Below are positions 55,191 to 63,848 of a DNA stretch of 64,000 bases, piece by piece. The notes under the pieces are model-generated. The model saw only the letters and a list, made by a program, of their open reading frames with translations. It did not search any database and was not told the origin of the DNA. A program made the translations under genes and the position numbers. Origin of the DNA: Microbacterium sp. AZCO (GTDB lineage: Bacteria > Actinomycetota > Actinomycetes > Actinomycetales > Microbacteriaceae); the NCBI RefSeq assembly GCF_039614715.1, contig NZ_CP154857.1, positions 3,596,001 to 3,660,000 of the forward strand, read 5' to 3'. How positions within the stretch are numbered: the stretch's first letter is position 1; each line of letters opens with the position of its first letter.

Positions 55191-56870
55191 TCAGTCGTCG
55201 GCGAGCCACACCGCGGTGTCGGTCGGGAGCGTCCGCGAGCCGAGCGGCCCGCTCGACGCGATCACGATACCGTCCGGAAGCGCGACAGGTGCGTCCGACG
55301 CGTTCGCCACGACGGTGACGGTGCCGTTGCGGAACGCCAGGACGCCCTCGCCGAAGCCCTCGAGCCACTCGAGCGCGCCCGACCCGAGGTGCCGCGCACG
55401 TCTGGCGGCCAGCAGTGCGCGGTAGAGCGAGAGAGTGGATGCCTCGTCCGCGCGCTGCGCGTCGCGTGCCAGCACCGCCCACTCGGCGGGCTGCGGCAGC
55501 CACGACTCGCCCGTCGGGCTGAAGCCGTAGGCGACGGCGTCGGACGTCCAGGGGATCGGCACGCGGCAGCCGTCGCGGCCGTAGCGCTCGCCGCCCGTGC
55601 GGAACCACGTCGGGTCCTGACGCGCATCGTCGTCGAGCTCGATGACCTCGGGGAGGCCGAGCTCCTCGCCCTGGTACAGGTACGCCGAGCCGGGGAGGGC
55701 GAGCATGACCGTCGTCGCGGCGCGCGCGCGACGCAGCCCGACGTCGGCGATCGGCTTGCCGGGGGAGTTCGGTCCGATGCCGTGACCCTGCGGGTTCTCC
55801 GCCGTGAGCGCGAGGCGCGACGCGTGACGGACGACGTCGTGGTTCGACAGCACCCACGTGCTGGGCGCGCCGACGGCGCCGTACGCCGCGAGGGAGGCCG
55901 AGATGACGGCGCGGAGGGCCGCGGCATCCCATCCCGTCTCGAGGTAGGCGAAGTTGAACGCCTGGTGCATCTCGTCGGGACGCACCCAGTTCGCGGTCTG
56001 CTCGGGCGTGGGCAGCCACGCCTCGGCGCAGAGCGCGCGATCGCCCTCGTACTCCTGCATGAGGAGGTGCCAGTCGCGGTACACCTCGTGCACGGTGTCC
56101 TGCCCCCAGTAGGGCACGTTCGCCTCTTCGCCGCCCATGGAGCCGGCTTCGGGGTCGGGGGTGTAGTCGGGGAGGCCCTCGGCCTTCATGAGGCCGTGCG
56201 CGACGTCGACGCGGAAGCCGTCGACCCCGCGATCGAGCCAGAAGCGCAGGATGCGGCGGAACTCCTCGCGCACCTCGTCGTTCGACCAGTCGAAGTCGGG
56301 CTGCGACGAGTCGAAGAGGTGCAGGTACCACTGGCCGAGCGTCCCGTCGGACTCGATCACGCGCGTCCACGCCGGTCCGCCGAAGACCGACTCCCAGTTG
56401 TTCGGAGGCACGTCGCCGTCGAGGCCCTTGCCGTCGCGGAACATGTAGCGCGCCCGCTCGCGGCTGCCGGGCCCGGCAGCAAGCGCCTGCTGGAACCAGA
56501 CGTGCTGGTCGGACGAGTGGTTGGGGACGAGGTCGACGATGATGCGGATGCCGCGCGCGTGCGCCGCGGCGAGCATGTCGTCGAAGTCGGCGAGCGTGCC
56601 GAACAGCGGGTCGACGTCGCAGTAGTCCGAGACGTCGTAGCCGGCGTCCTTCTGCGGGGAGCGCTGGAAGGGGCTCAGCCACAGGGCGTCGACGCCGAGA
56701 TCCCTGAGATCGTCGAGGCGCGACGTGACGCCGGGCAGGTCGCCGATGCCGTCGCCCGAGCTGTCGGAGAAGGACCGGGGATAGATCTGGTAGATCACGG
56801 CCGTGCGCCACCATTCGGCGCCGGGGGTGCTCGTGCGCGCGTCGGCGAGGTCGAGTTCGGGCGAAGTCAT
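55191..56870 (-). CDS. GH13 alpha-glucosidase (oligo-1,6-glucosidase type)
   Basis: 559 residues, (beta/alpha)8 amylase-family enzyme. Conserved regions: IIVDLVPNHSSDQH, GFRVDVAHG with nucleophile Asp222, CAEAWLP with acid/base Glu283, and VLSNHDVVRH with the third Asp. The VIYQIYPRSFSDSSGDGIGDLPG start and QGEELGLPE are typical of alpha-glucosidases acting on small alpha-glucosides. No signal peptide, so it acts on imported sugars. The ATG at 56870 is 7 nt after TATCCT, next to a LacI-type operator. Confidence 0.93.
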   Translation of the reverse strand: MTSPELDLADARTSTPGAEWWRTAVIYQIYPRSFSDSSGDGIGDLPGVTSRLDDLRDLGVDALWLSPFQRSPQKDAGYDVSDYCDVDPLFGTLADFDDMLAAAHARGIRIIVDLVPNHSSDQHVWFQQALAAGPGSRERARYMFRDGKGLDGDVPPNNWESVFGGPAWTRVIESDGTLGQWYLHLFDSSQPDFDWSNDEVREEFRRILRFWLDRGVDGFRVDVAHGLMKAEGLPDYTPDPEAGSMGGEEANVPYWGQDTVHEVYRDWHLLMQEYEGDRALCAEAWLPTPEQTANWVRPDEMHQAFNFAYLETGWDAAALRAVISASLAAYGAVGAPSTWVLSNHDVVRHASRLALTAENPQGHGIGPNSPGKPIADVGLRRARAATTVMLALPGSAYLYQGEELGLPEVIELDDDARQDPTWFRTGGERYGRDGCRVPIPWTSDAVAYGFSPTGESWLPQPAEWAVLARDAQRADEASTLSLYRALLAARRARHLGSGALEWLEGFGEGVLAFRNGTVTVVANASDAPVALPDGIVIASSGPLGSRTLPTDTAVWLADD

Positions 56871-56877
56871 GCGTCAC

Positions 56878-56883
56878 AGGATA
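56878..56883 (-). promoter_or_regulatory. -10 hexamer of the alpha-glucosidase gene (leaderless)
   Basis: TATCCT on the minus strand, 7 nt before the ATG at 56870. Confidence 0.45.
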
Positions 56884-56884
56884 A

Positions 56885-56898
56885 TGCAAGCGCTTACA
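56885..56898. promoter_or_regulatory. LacI-type operator of the alpha-glucosidase operon
   Basis: TGCAAGCGCTTACA: an 8-bp AAGCGCTT palindrome with central CpG, nearly symmetric over 14 bp. It touches the -10 of the GH13 gene and resembles LacI/CcpA-type sites for maltose regulators. Confidence 0.65.
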
Positions 56899-56931
56899 TT
56901 CGCCACTCGAAGTCTCACAGAGCGGTGCGAG

Positions 56932-56937
56932 TAGCGT
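56932..56937 (+). promoter_or_regulatory. -10 hexamer of apt (leaderless)
   Basis: TAGCGT, 6 nt before the GTG at 56944. Confidence 0.45.
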
Positions 56938-56943
56938 GGTGCG

Positions 56944-57465
56944 GTGACCATCTCCCCCGAGCTCGCGCACGCAGAATCGCTCATCCGGACGATCCCCGAC
57001 TACCCCGAGCCCGGAGTCCTCTTCCGCGACATCACGCCCCTCCTGGCGAACGCGGCCGCCCTCCGCAGCTGCATCGACGCGATCGTCGAACCCTTCGCGG
57101 GGCAGTTCGACGTGGTCGCCGGCATCGAGGCGCGGGGCTTCATCCTCGCCGGCGCAGTGGCGATCGACGCGGGCGTCGGGCTGATCCCGATCCGCAAGGC
57201 GGGCAAGCTGCCCCGGCCCGCGGCATCCGTCTCCTACGCCCTCGAGTACGGCACCGCGACGATCGAGGCGCACGACGACATCACCGAGGGGATGCGGGTG
57301 CTGCTCGTCGACGACGTGCTCGCGACCGGCGGCACCCTCCAGGCGGCGCACGAGCTCGTTGCGACGCTCGGCGGCGTCGTCGTCGGGACGTCGGTGCTCA
57401 TGGAGCTGGACGCCCTCGGCGGCCGCGAGATCGTCGGGGACGTGCACACCCTCTTCCACGCCTGA
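56944..57465 (+). CDS. apt: Adenine phosphoribosyltransferase
   Basis: 173 residues, GTG start. PGVLFRDITPLL, GIEARGFILAG and the PRPP loop VLLVDDVLATGGTLQAA define Apt, which salvages adenine to AMP with PRPP. Leaderless start inferred from TAGCGT 6 nt upstream. Divergent from the GH13 gene over 73 bp. Confidence 0.95.
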   Translation: MTISPELAHAESLIRTIPDYPEPGVLFRDITPLLANAAALRSCIDAIVEPFAGQFDVVAGIEARGFILAGAVAIDAGVGLIPIRKAGKLPRPAASVSYALEYGTATIEAHDDITEGMRVLLVDDVLATGGTLQAAHELVATLGGVVVGTSVLMELDALGGREIVGDVHTLFHA

Positions 57466-57520
57466 TCACCCTCGTCATCGGCGCTTGGGAGCGCCGGCGC
57501 CGGCGTCGGAGGGCGCGCTG

Positions 57521-57551
57521 ACCGGCGAACGCCGTGTTGCCCGCCGGTTTC
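57521..57551 (+). terminator. Terminator after apt
   Basis: ACCGGCG (57521-57527) pairs with CGCCGGT (57542-57548), followed by TTCG; loop 14 nt. Confidence 0.4.
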
Positions 57552-57775
57552 GCGGGATGAATTCGCGGTGACGAGTGCCGCCCGACTCTGGATCTGATGC
57601 ACCGCCGTCTTCTAGCCTCGGCGGACACGATGGGTCCGTGATGACCCGCCCGAGCGGCAAAGCGCGCGGACGGGGCGTCTCCCGGAAGAGTGGGAACGCG
57701 CATCCGACGACCTGCGAAGCCCGGGCGCGATACCGAGGGCAGTGCGCGGCGCCCCTCGCTCAGACGGCGGCGGAG

Positions 57776-57797
57776 GCCCGGGATGCCGATCCCGGGC
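57776..57797 (-). terminator. Terminator after the uricase gene
   Basis: GCCCGGGAT and ATCCCGGGC, 9-bp perfect stem with a 4-nt loop, 30 bp behind the uricase stop; no T tract. Confidence 0.5.
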
Positions 57798-57827
57798 ACC
57801 GCCGGCGTCGACCCCTCGAGCGTCGGG

Positions 57828-58739
57828 TCAGACGAAGGTCGGCAGGTCGAGCCAGGCGCCGGGAGCGGCATCCACTCCGTCCCGGACGACCGTGCCCTCG
57901 ATGAGGCCGTAGGGGCGATCGGCGGCATAGAACACCTCGTTGGGGTTCTCCAGGCCGAAGGGCGACAGGTCGTAGGCGAAGTGGTGCTTGTTCGGCATCG
58001 CGAACCGCACCTCCGCGATCTCGGGCCGCGCCTCGATCGCGGCGGCGCCCATCGCGAAGAGCGTCTGCTGCAGAGCGAGGGAGTGCACCGACGCGAACGT
58101 CGAGAGCAGCGCGGCGACCACGTCGGCGTAGAGCGCGTTGAAGTCGATGCCGGCCTCGACGGCCTCCGGGAGGAAGCGCCACCGGCCCGTCACCGAGGTC
58201 GCCATGATGCGGTCGTCGGTCTCGGGGAGCGTCGTGTAGCGGTCGCGGGGGAATCCGGCGAAGCCGCTCCCCGTCGACTTGAGCACGACGAGGTCCTTGA
58301 CCCCGCCGGTCACGTGGGTCTCGCCGTCGACGACCTGGACGGCGGCGAGCCGCGTGCCCGCACCCGAGCGTACGAACGAGTGGTCGTGAGGCTGCCCGTC
58401 GACCAGGATGCGGGACCACTCGTACTGCTCGGCCTGCCAGAGGCCGCCCTCGATCCAGTCGAACTCGCGGGTGAAGTGACGCGAGAGAGTCAGCAGGAAC
58501 TCCTCGGGAGAGGGGATGCCGTGCTCCTTCGCGAACGCGAACACCGTGTTCTTCTGCGTGTCGGTGGCCACGATCCTGCTGTTGTCGCCGGTGAGGAACG
58601 ACTCCGCCAGTGCCGCGCCCCGCAGCTGCGACGTGACGCTCAGGTCGACGATCTCGTGGCGGGGCGTGTCGCGCACGATCCGCACGACGCGGTTCTCCGC
58701 CTTGCCGTATTTGTTTGCGCCGAGGCTGACCGCCACCAT
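57828..58739 (-). CDS. pucL: Urate oxidase (factor-independent urate hydroxylase)
   Basis: 303 residues, two T-fold domains in tandem (VSLGANKYGKAENRVVRIVRD; VKDLVVLKSTGSGFAGFPRD). The family signature near residue 170-200 (DRYTTLPETDDRIMATSV) and NKHHFAYDLSPFGLENPNEVF near the end are present. It oxidises urate with O2 to 5-hydroxyisourate, cytoplasmic. Last gene of the uraD-uraH-pucL unit, 2 bp after uraH, with a GGGAG site. Confidence 0.95.
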   Translation of the reverse strand: MVAVSLGANKYGKAENRVVRIVRDTPRHEIVDLSVTSQLRGAALAESFLTGDNSRIVATDTQKNTVFAFAKEHGIPSPEEFLLTLSRHFTREFDWIEGGLWQAEQYEWSRILVDGQPHDHSFVRSGAGTRLAAVQVVDGETHVTGGVKDLVVLKSTGSGFAGFPRDRYTTLPETDDRIMATSVTGRWRFLPEAVEAGIDFNALYADVVAALLSTFASVHSLALQQTLFAMGAAAIEARPEIAEVRFAMPNKHHFAYDLSPFGLENPNEVFYAADRPYGLIEGTVVRDGVDAAPGAWLDLPTFV

Positions 58740-58741
58740 GA

Positions 58742-59107
58742 CTAGCTCCCTCTGTAGGTCGAATACGCGAACGGGCTGAGGAGCAGGGGCACGTGGCAGT
58801 GCCGGATCTCGCCGTCGTCCGCGGGTTCGACGATGAATGTCACGGTGACGTAGGGATAGAAGGTGTCGACCTGCCGGGCCGCGAAGTACTCGCCGGTCAG
58901 GAAGGTGAGGGTGTAGCTGCCGGGCGGGAGGCGTTCCGGGCCGAGGGAGAGGCGGCCGTCCTCGTCGGTGGCGCCGTGGGCGACGACGGCCCCCGTGGTC
59001 TCGGCCAGCACGGTGTCGCCCGAGGCCTGTGCCAGCACGACTCCCACGCCGCTCGCGGGGTCGCCTGTGGCGGCGTCGAGGACGTGCGTCGTCACGTGGC
59101 TCGTCAT
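58742..59107 (-). CDS. uraH: 5-hydroxyisourate hydrolase (transthyretin-like)
   Basis: 121 residues. The N-terminal HVLDAATGDPA and the C-terminal signature YRGS (here YSTYRGS) are diagnostic of HIU hydrolase rather than transthyretin. It converts 5-hydroxyisourate to OHCU, the second step of urate breakdown. ATG overlaps the uraD stop (ATGA). Confidence 0.95.
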   Translation of the reverse strand: MTSHVTTHVLDAATGDPASGVGVVLAQASGDTVLAETTGAVVAHGATDEDGRLSLGPERLPPGSYTLTFLTGEYFAARQVDTFYPYVTVTFIVEPADDGEIRHCHVPLLLSPFAYSTYRGS

Positions 59108-59616
59108 GCGGGGGTCCCCTCGTCGGTGACGGTCGATCGCAGCCGAAGGAGGGCGATCTCGCGCAGCTGGCCGACGGCCTCCACGGCCTCCGCGTCGGCG
59201 TCGTTGCGGAGCCTGCGCGTCAGCTCGGCGAGCAGCTCGTCGGGGCTTCGTCCCGCCGCCCGGATCAGGAAGACGCGGCCGAAGCGGCGCTCGTACTCGG
59301 CGTTCCCCTCGACGATCGCCCGGCCGATGTCGGCGCCGGCGTCCGACATCGAGGCCTGTTCGCGCCGGGATGCCGCGGCTTCGGCGCCCGATCCGCCTGC
59401 CCGCTCGCCGATGCGTGGGTGCCGCGACAGGGCCGCGTCGAGGTCGTCGCGGGTCCACGAGCCGGCCGTCGTGGCGGCGACGGCGGCGAGCTCGTCGACG
59501 CTGCCGTACGGACGGCCGGCCACGACGGCATCCCGCCATTCGGGGATGGCCGCCCAGACGCCGACGACCTCGGTCGCCGTCGCGGCGTCGAGGCCGTTGA
59601 ACTCCGCGAGCTGCAT
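59104..59616 (-). CDS. uraD: 2-oxo-4-hydroxy-4-carboxy-5-ureidoimidazoline (OHCU) decarboxylase
   Basis: 170 residues from the ATG at 59616. All-helical; SRHPRIGER contains the catalytic His and the substrate-binding segment, and QASMSDAGADIGRAIVEGNAEYERRFG is conserved. It forms S-allantoin from OHCU. First gene of the leftward operon; its ATG is exactly 6 nt after TACCGT and carries no ribosome site, so translation is leaderless. Residues reading upstream to 59709 are not part of the family. Confidence 0.93.
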   Translation of the reverse strand: MQLAEFNGLDAATATEVVGVWAAIPEWRDAVVAGRPYGSVDELAAVAATTAGSWTRDDLDAALSRHPRIGERAGGSGAEAAASRREQASMSDAGADIGRAIVEGNAEYERRFGRVFLIRAAGRSPDELLAELTRRLRNDADAEAVEAVGQLREIALLRLRSTVTDEGTPA

Positions 59617-59622
59617 GGCGCC

Positions 59623-59628
59623 ACGGTA
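59623..59628 (-). promoter_or_regulatory. -10 hexamer of uraD (leaderless)
   Basis: TACCGT on the minus strand, 6 nt before the uraD ATG; identical to the allB hexamer and spacing. Confidence 0.55.
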
Positions 59629-59638
59629 GCCGCCGGTC

Positions 59639-59654
59639 GTTTCCCGTGGGTTAC
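59639..59654 (-). promoter_or_regulatory. GlnR-like box upstream of uraD
   Basis: On the minus strand GTAAC-CCACGG-GAAAC: two 5-bp half-sites 6 bp apart, matching the actinobacterial GlnR form gTnAC-n6-GaAAc. It spans -38 to -23 relative to the uraD ATG. Confidence 0.55.
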
Positions 59655-59781
59655 GGCGGCGTCGCCGTCCCGACGGGCGGAGGAGATCCGAACGGCGGAG
59701 GGGCCGCACGCGCCATCCCCCATCGCCTCACCGAATCACCTCCCCTCCTCCGGACGATGGGAGGAACCCGCGCGCGCAGGG

Positions 59782-59797
59782 GAAACACCCGGGAAAC
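59782..59797 (+). promoter_or_regulatory. GlnR-like box upstream of allB
   Basis: GAAAC-ACCCGG-GAAAC, two half-sites 6 bp apart, spanning -38 to -23 relative to the allB ATG, the same distance as the site before uraD. Confidence 0.5.
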
Positions 59798-59807
59798 GCG
59801 GCTCCGT

Positions 59808-59813
59808 TACCGT
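59808..59813 (+). promoter_or_regulatory. -10 hexamer of allB (leaderless)
   Basis: TACCGT, 6 nt before the ATG at 59820. Confidence 0.55.
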
Positions 59814-59819
59814 GTGCGC

Positions 59820-61169
59820 ATGAGCGGACCCACGACCTTCGCCGCCCGCCGCGCCTTCGTCGACGGCGCGTGGTCATCCGTGACGGTGCGCGTCGAGGGC
59901 GGGGTCATCGCGGCCATCGAACCGTACGACGGCGCAGCCGACCGGGCACTGCCGGACGACGCGGTGCTCCTTCCCGGGCTCGTCGACTCGCACGTGCACC
60001 TCGACGAGCCGGGCCGCACGGAGTGGGAGGGCTTCGCGACCGGCACGGCGGCCGCGGCCGCGGGCGGTGTCACGACCGTGCTCGACATGCCGCTCAACTC
60101 GGTGCCCGTCACGACGAGCGTCGATGCCCTCCAGGCGAAGCGGGCGGCCGCCGCCGGCAAGCTCGCCGTCGACGTCGGGTACTGGGGCGGTTCCGTGCCC
60201 GAGAACCTCGGCACGCTGCGGGCGCTCGCCGAGGCGGGCGTCGTGGGCTTCAAATGCTTCCTCGCTCCGTCGGGCATCGCGGAGTTCGGACAGCTCGACG
60301 CGTCGCAGCTCGAGGCGGCGCTCGCCGAGATCGCCGCGTTCGACGGCGTCCTGATCGTGCACGCGGAGGACCCGGACCACCTCCACGGCGAGGGCGCCCT
60401 GGGTCGCCGCTACGCCGACTTCGTGGCCTCCCGGCCTCCCGAAAGCGAGGAGGCGGCGATCCGCGGCGTGATCGAGGCGTCCCGTCGCACCGGCGCGCGA
60501 GCGCACATCGTGCACGTCTCGGACGGGACGGCGCTGGAGAGCGTGCGCGCCGCGAAGGCCGACGGAGTCCGCCTCACCGTCGAGACCTGCCCGCACTATC
60601 TGACGCTGCGGGCCGAGGACATCCCCGACGGCGCCGCCCAGTTCAAGTGCTGCCCGCCGATCCGGGATGCCGCGAACCAGGAGCTCCTCTGGGCGGGCGT
60701 GCTCGACGGCACGATCGACGCGATCGTGAGCGACCACTCCCCGTCGACGCGCGAGCTCAAACAGCGCGGCGGCGGTGACTTCGGCCTCGCCTGGGGCGGA
60801 ATCGCGGGACTCCAGACGGGACTGCCGGCGGTGTGGACCGAGGCGCGGCGGCGCGGCATCCCTCTCGAGGCGATCCTGCCCCTCTTCACGACCGGCCCCG
60901 CCCGCATCGCGGGGCTCGGCACGCGCGGCACGATCGCTGAGGGGGAGCCCGCGCACCTCGTCGTGTTCCGCCCCGACGACACGTTCCGCGTGCGGGCCCA
61001 CGGCCTCGAGTACCGCAACAAGGTCTCGCCGTGGGACGGCGCGACGCTCCACGGGGTCGTGAGCGAGACGTACGTGCACGGCGTGCTCGGCTACCGAGGA
61101 GAGGTCCTCGCGCGCGCCGGTCGCGAGGTGCTCGCCGCCCGCATCCTCGAGGCGGAGGCGGCGTCATGA
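59820..61169 (+). CDS. allB: Allantoinase
   Basis: 449 residues, amidohydrolase superfamily. Metal ligands: SHVHLDEPGRTEWEGF (His pair), GFKCFLAPSG (the carboxylated Lys), IVHAEDP and IVSDHSPSTRE (Asp). It opens the allantoin ring to allantoate. The ATG at 59820 is used because the family begins here and the -10 leaves only 6 nt; upstream in-frame residues to 59646 are low-complexity. First of at least four overlapping genes (ATGA with the next). Confidence 0.94.
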   Translation: MSGPTTFAARRAFVDGAWSSVTVRVEGGVIAAIEPYDGAADRALPDDAVLLPGLVDSHVHLDEPGRTEWEGFATGTAAAAAGGVTTVLDMPLNSVPVTTSVDALQAKRAAAAGKLAVDVGYWGGSVPENLGTLRALAEAGVVGFKCFLAPSGIAEFGQLDASQLEAALAEIAAFDGVLIVHAEDPDHLHGEGALGRRYADFVASRPPESEEAAIRGVIEASRRTGARAHIVHVSDGTALESVRAAKADGVRLTVETCPHYLTLRAEDIPDGAAQFKCCPPIRDAANQELLWAGVLDGTIDAIVSDHSPSTRELKQRGGGDFGLAWGGIAGLQTGLPAVWTEARRRGIPLEAILPLFTTGPARIAGLGTRGTIAEGEPAHLVVFRPDDTFRVRAHGLEYRNKVSPWDGATLHGVVSETYVHGVLGYRGEVLARAGREVLAARILEAEAAS

Positions 61170-62257
61170 CCGTCGGCATCCTGCAGCCCGGAACCGGAGA
61201 GCTCCCGGGCGATCACTATCTGCCCTCCCGCCCCGACACCGTGCTCTGGGGGCGACTGCCGTGCGCGCGCGACACCGCAGTCCTGACGATCTCGCCCGGG
61301 GAGACCGTGACGATCGACACCGTGAGCCACGAGGGGATCCTCGAGGACCAGGGGAAGGATCCCGTCGCATACTTCGGGTCGCACGGCGTGGGAGAGGCGT
61401 CGGTGCTTCAGGATGCCGTCGCGATCGCCGCCGAGCTTACCCGTGACCCCGCGACGGACGGACCGCACGTCGTCACGGGCCCGATCTTCATCGACGGTGC
61501 CGAGCCCGGCGACCTGCTGCAGATCACCGTCGAGCGGCTCGTGCCTCGCGTGCCGTATGGCGTGATCTCGAACCGCCACGGCAAGGGCGCGCTCGTGGGC
61601 GTGCTCCCGCGCAGCGAGGGAAGCGTGAGCGTCTTCACCCCGGTCGAGGAACGCTCCTCGGGCCTCGTCGGCAGACTGCCTGTCAGGCACGGCGGAGAGC
61701 GCGTCGTGGAGTTCCCGCTCGCACCGTTCCTCGGCACGATGGGCGTCGCCGTGGCGTCGGACGAGCGGCCCCATTCGGTGCCGCCCGGGTCGCACGGCGG
61801 CAACATCGACATCAACCTCCTCGTCGAGGGCACGGTCCTCTATCTGCCCGTCCAGGTGCCCGGGGCCCTCGCGTACGTCGGCGACCCGCACTTCGCCCAG
61901 GGCGACGGCGAGGTGGCGCTGACGGCGCTCGAGGCTTCCCTCCGGGCGACGCTGCGATTCGACGTCGTCCCTCGCGAGGAGGCGCTTCGCGAGTTCGGCG
62001 ACGTCGCCGGTCCGCTCGTCCGCACCCCCGAGTACCTGGTGCCGACGGGACTGGATCCGGATCTCGACGAGGCGATGCGCACGTGCGTGAGGGCGGCGAT
62101 CGACCTCATCTCGGCGAGATGGGGCATGGACGAGCACCTCGCCTACGCGTACCTCAGCGCGGCGACCGACTTCGACGTCTCCCAGGTCGTCGACATCGTG
62201 TGCGGCATCCACGCCCGCATCCGCGAAGCGGACTTCGAGGGGGTGCCGCGTGGCTGA
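61166..62257 (+). CDS. Acetamidase/formamidase family protein
   Basis: 363 residues. SHEGILEDQGKDPVAYFGSHGVG, TGPIFIDGAEPGDLLQITVERL and SHGGNIDINLLVEGTVLYLPV match the FmdA/AmdA family, which releases ammonia from short amides. The family has no known role in standard allantoin breakdown, but its place between allB and an amidase suggests it frees nitrogen from a ureide-derived amide. Overlaps the genes on both sides. Confidence 0.9.
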   Translation: MTVGILQPGTGELPGDHYLPSRPDTVLWGRLPCARDTAVLTISPGETVTIDTVSHEGILEDQGKDPVAYFGSHGVGEASVLQDAVAIAAELTRDPATDGPHVVTGPIFIDGAEPGDLLQITVERLVPRVPYGVISNRHGKGALVGVLPRSEGSVSVFTPVEERSSGLVGRLPVRHGGERVVEFPLAPFLGTMGVAVASDERPHSVPPGSHGGNIDINLLVEGTVLYLPVQVPGALAYVGDPHFAQGDGEVALTALEASLRATLRFDVVPREEALREFGDVAGPLVRTPEYLVPTGLDPDLDEAMRTCVRAAIDLISARWGMDEHLAYAYLSAATDFDVSQVVDIVCGIHARIREADFEGVPRG

Positions 62258-63848
62258 GATGCCGGACGACCTCTTCACGGCGTTCGAGGACTACGAACGC
62301 GCGATCCTCTCGAACGACCTCGACGCGCTCGACGCGGCCTTCGCCCCCGGACCGGACACTCTCCGGGGCGACGGCGCCGGCCTACTGGTCGGTCACGAGG
62401 CGATCAGCGCCTTCCGCGGGGTGCGCGGGGGCGTTCCGCCGCGCACCATCGAGCGGGTCGAGTACCGTCCCCTGGGAGTGGATGCTGCGCTCCTCGTGTC
62501 GGTCTCGCACTACCTGCAGGGCGGCACGGGCCTGCAGACCCAGCTGTGGGAGCGCATCGACGGGCGCTGGCTCATCACCGCCGCCCACGTGACCGCCCGG
62601 GCGCAGGCGCTCGACCGGTCGGTCTGGCGGACCGTGGGGGATCCGCTGTTCCAAGGGGCCTGGGACGGTCCGCTCGCGGGTCTCACGGTCGCCGTGAAGG
62701 ACCTCTTCGCGGTCAAGGGCTACCGGATCGGGGCGGGCAACCCCGCCTATCTCGACGAGGCGAAGGCCGAGACCCGCACGGCGCCCGCGGTCTCCGACCT
62801 GCTCCGGGGAGGGGCATCCCTCCGCGGCATCGCACGCACCGACGAGTTCGCGTTCAGCATCGCCGGCGACAACCCGCACTACGGCACGCCGCCGAACGGC
62901 GCCCTGCCCGGCGCACTCCCGGGCGGCTCGTCGAGCGGACCCGCCTCGGCCGTGGCCACCGGTCAGGCCGAGATCGGCCTCGCCAGCGACACGGCGGGCT
63001 CCATTCGCGTGCCCGCCTCGTACCAGGGGCTGTGGGGGCTGCGCACGACCCACGGCCTCGTCCCGCGGCAGGGGATGCTTCCCCTCGCACAGTCGTTCGA
63101 CACGGTCGGCTGGCTCACCCGCGACGGCGCGACGCTGCAGCGCGTCGCGGACTGGTGCCTCAGCTACGACGGCTCGTCGTCGACCGAGAGCGTGTACGGC
63201 GCGTCGGGGTCGGAGCTGCCCTGGCGCCTGCTCATCCCCGAGGAGGCGCTGGAAGCGGTCGAGCCGGAGACCCGGTCGGCCTTCGACGCGCTCCTCATCC
63301 GCCTCGCCGCGTCGGACGATCCACCCGCGCTCGCCCGGGTCTCGCTCGGTCCGCTCGACGACTACTACGAGCCGTTCCGCACCGTGCAGGGCGCGGAGGC
63401 GTGGCGGAACAACGGCGACTGGCTCGAGACGCATCCCGACGCCACCGGCTCGGCGGTCCGTGAGCGCTTCCGGGTCGCCTCCGAGGTGACGGCCGGGGCC
63501 GAGGCATCCGCCCGCTCGGCCCTCGAGCCGCTCCGCGAGCACCTGCGCGGCCTCGTCGCGAACGCCGTGCTCGTGTTCCCGACCGTGCCGGGGCCGGCGC
63601 CCATGCGCACCCATGCGGGCGACCGGATCGACGCGGTCCGTCAGGCGACGCTGCGGCTGACGACCCCCGCCGCCGTCGGCGGTCTCCCCGCGCTGTCGGC
63701 ACCGCTGCTGACGGTGCCGTCTCAGCTCGGTCCCGCACCCGTCGGCGTCTCGCTCGTCTCGCGCGGCGGCACCGACATCGCGCTCGTCCGCCTCGCCCGT
63801 CGCCTCGCTCGGCTCGTCGCCGACCCGACCCGCCCGGAGCTGACGTGA
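62250..63848 (+). CDS. AtzH-like domain fused to an amidase-signature enzyme
   Basis: 532 residues, GTG start overlapping the previous gene by 8 bp. Residues 1 to about 125 are an NTF2-like AtzH domain (FEDYERAILSNDLDALDAAFAP, RTIERVEYRPLG). The rest is an amidase with the Ser-cisSer-Lys triad: Lys150 (VAVKDLFAVKG), cis-Ser227 (GGSSSG) and Ser251 (SDTAGSIRVP). In Pseudomonas the cyanuric-acid pathway has separate AtzH and AtzE (1-carboxybiuret hydrolase); here they are one chain. It probably hydrolyses a carboxyurea-type or other ureide intermediate. Followed by the PLP aminotransferase at a GTGA overlap. Confidence 0.88.
   Translation: MAEMPDDLFTAFEDYERAILSNDLDALDAAFAPGPDTLRGDGAGLLVGHEAISAFRGVRGGVPPRTIERVEYRPLGVDAALLVSVSHYLQGGTGLQTQLWERIDGRWLITAAHVTARAQALDRSVWRTVGDPLFQGAWDGPLAGLTVAVKDLFAVKGYRIGAGNPAYLDEAKAETRTAPAVSDLLRGGASLRGIARTDEFAFSIAGDNPHYGTPPNGALPGALPGGSSSGPASAVATGQAEIGLASDTAGSIRVPASYQGLWGLRTTHGLVPRQGMLPLAQSFDTVGWLTRDGATLQRVADWCLSYDGSSSTESVYGASGSELPWRLLIPEEALEAVEPETRSAFDALLIRLAASDDPPALARVSLGPLDDYYEPFRTVQGAEAWRNNGDWLETHPDATGSAVRERFRVASEVTAGAEASARSALEPLREHLRGLVANAVLVFPTVPGPAPMRTHAGDRIDAVRQATLRLTTPAAVGGLPALSAPLLTVPSQLGPAPVGVSLVSRGGTDIALVRLARRLARLVADPTRPELT

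Larger units (their letters stand above)
57466..57827. other. 362-bp intergenic region between convergent apt and uricase genes
   Basis: It holds two hairpins, listed separately, and otherwise nothing I can assign. Two short ORFs here (57475-57660 minus, 57575-57904 plus) lack ribosome sites and family resemblance and one runs into uricase. Bases 57806-57818 (CGACCCCTCGAGC) look like a fragment of the dispersed repeat. No tRNA structure found by eye. Confidence 0.5.

Noticed and set aside
50646..57521. 2291-residue plus-strand open frame
   Set aside because: It runs antisense over the KimA-like, M20, LacI, GH13 and apt genes with biased low-complexity composition; an artefact of scarce stop codons.
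57475..57660. 61-residue minus ORF between apt and uricase
   Set aside because: No ribosome site or leaderless hexamer, no hydrophobic or domain features; overlaps the apt terminator.
59781..59808. ECF-sigma promoter (GGAAAC-N18-CGTT) before allB
   Set aside because: The spacing fits, but the divergent uraD promoter has no equivalent while both share the half-site pair and TACCGT; the activator explanation covers both sides.
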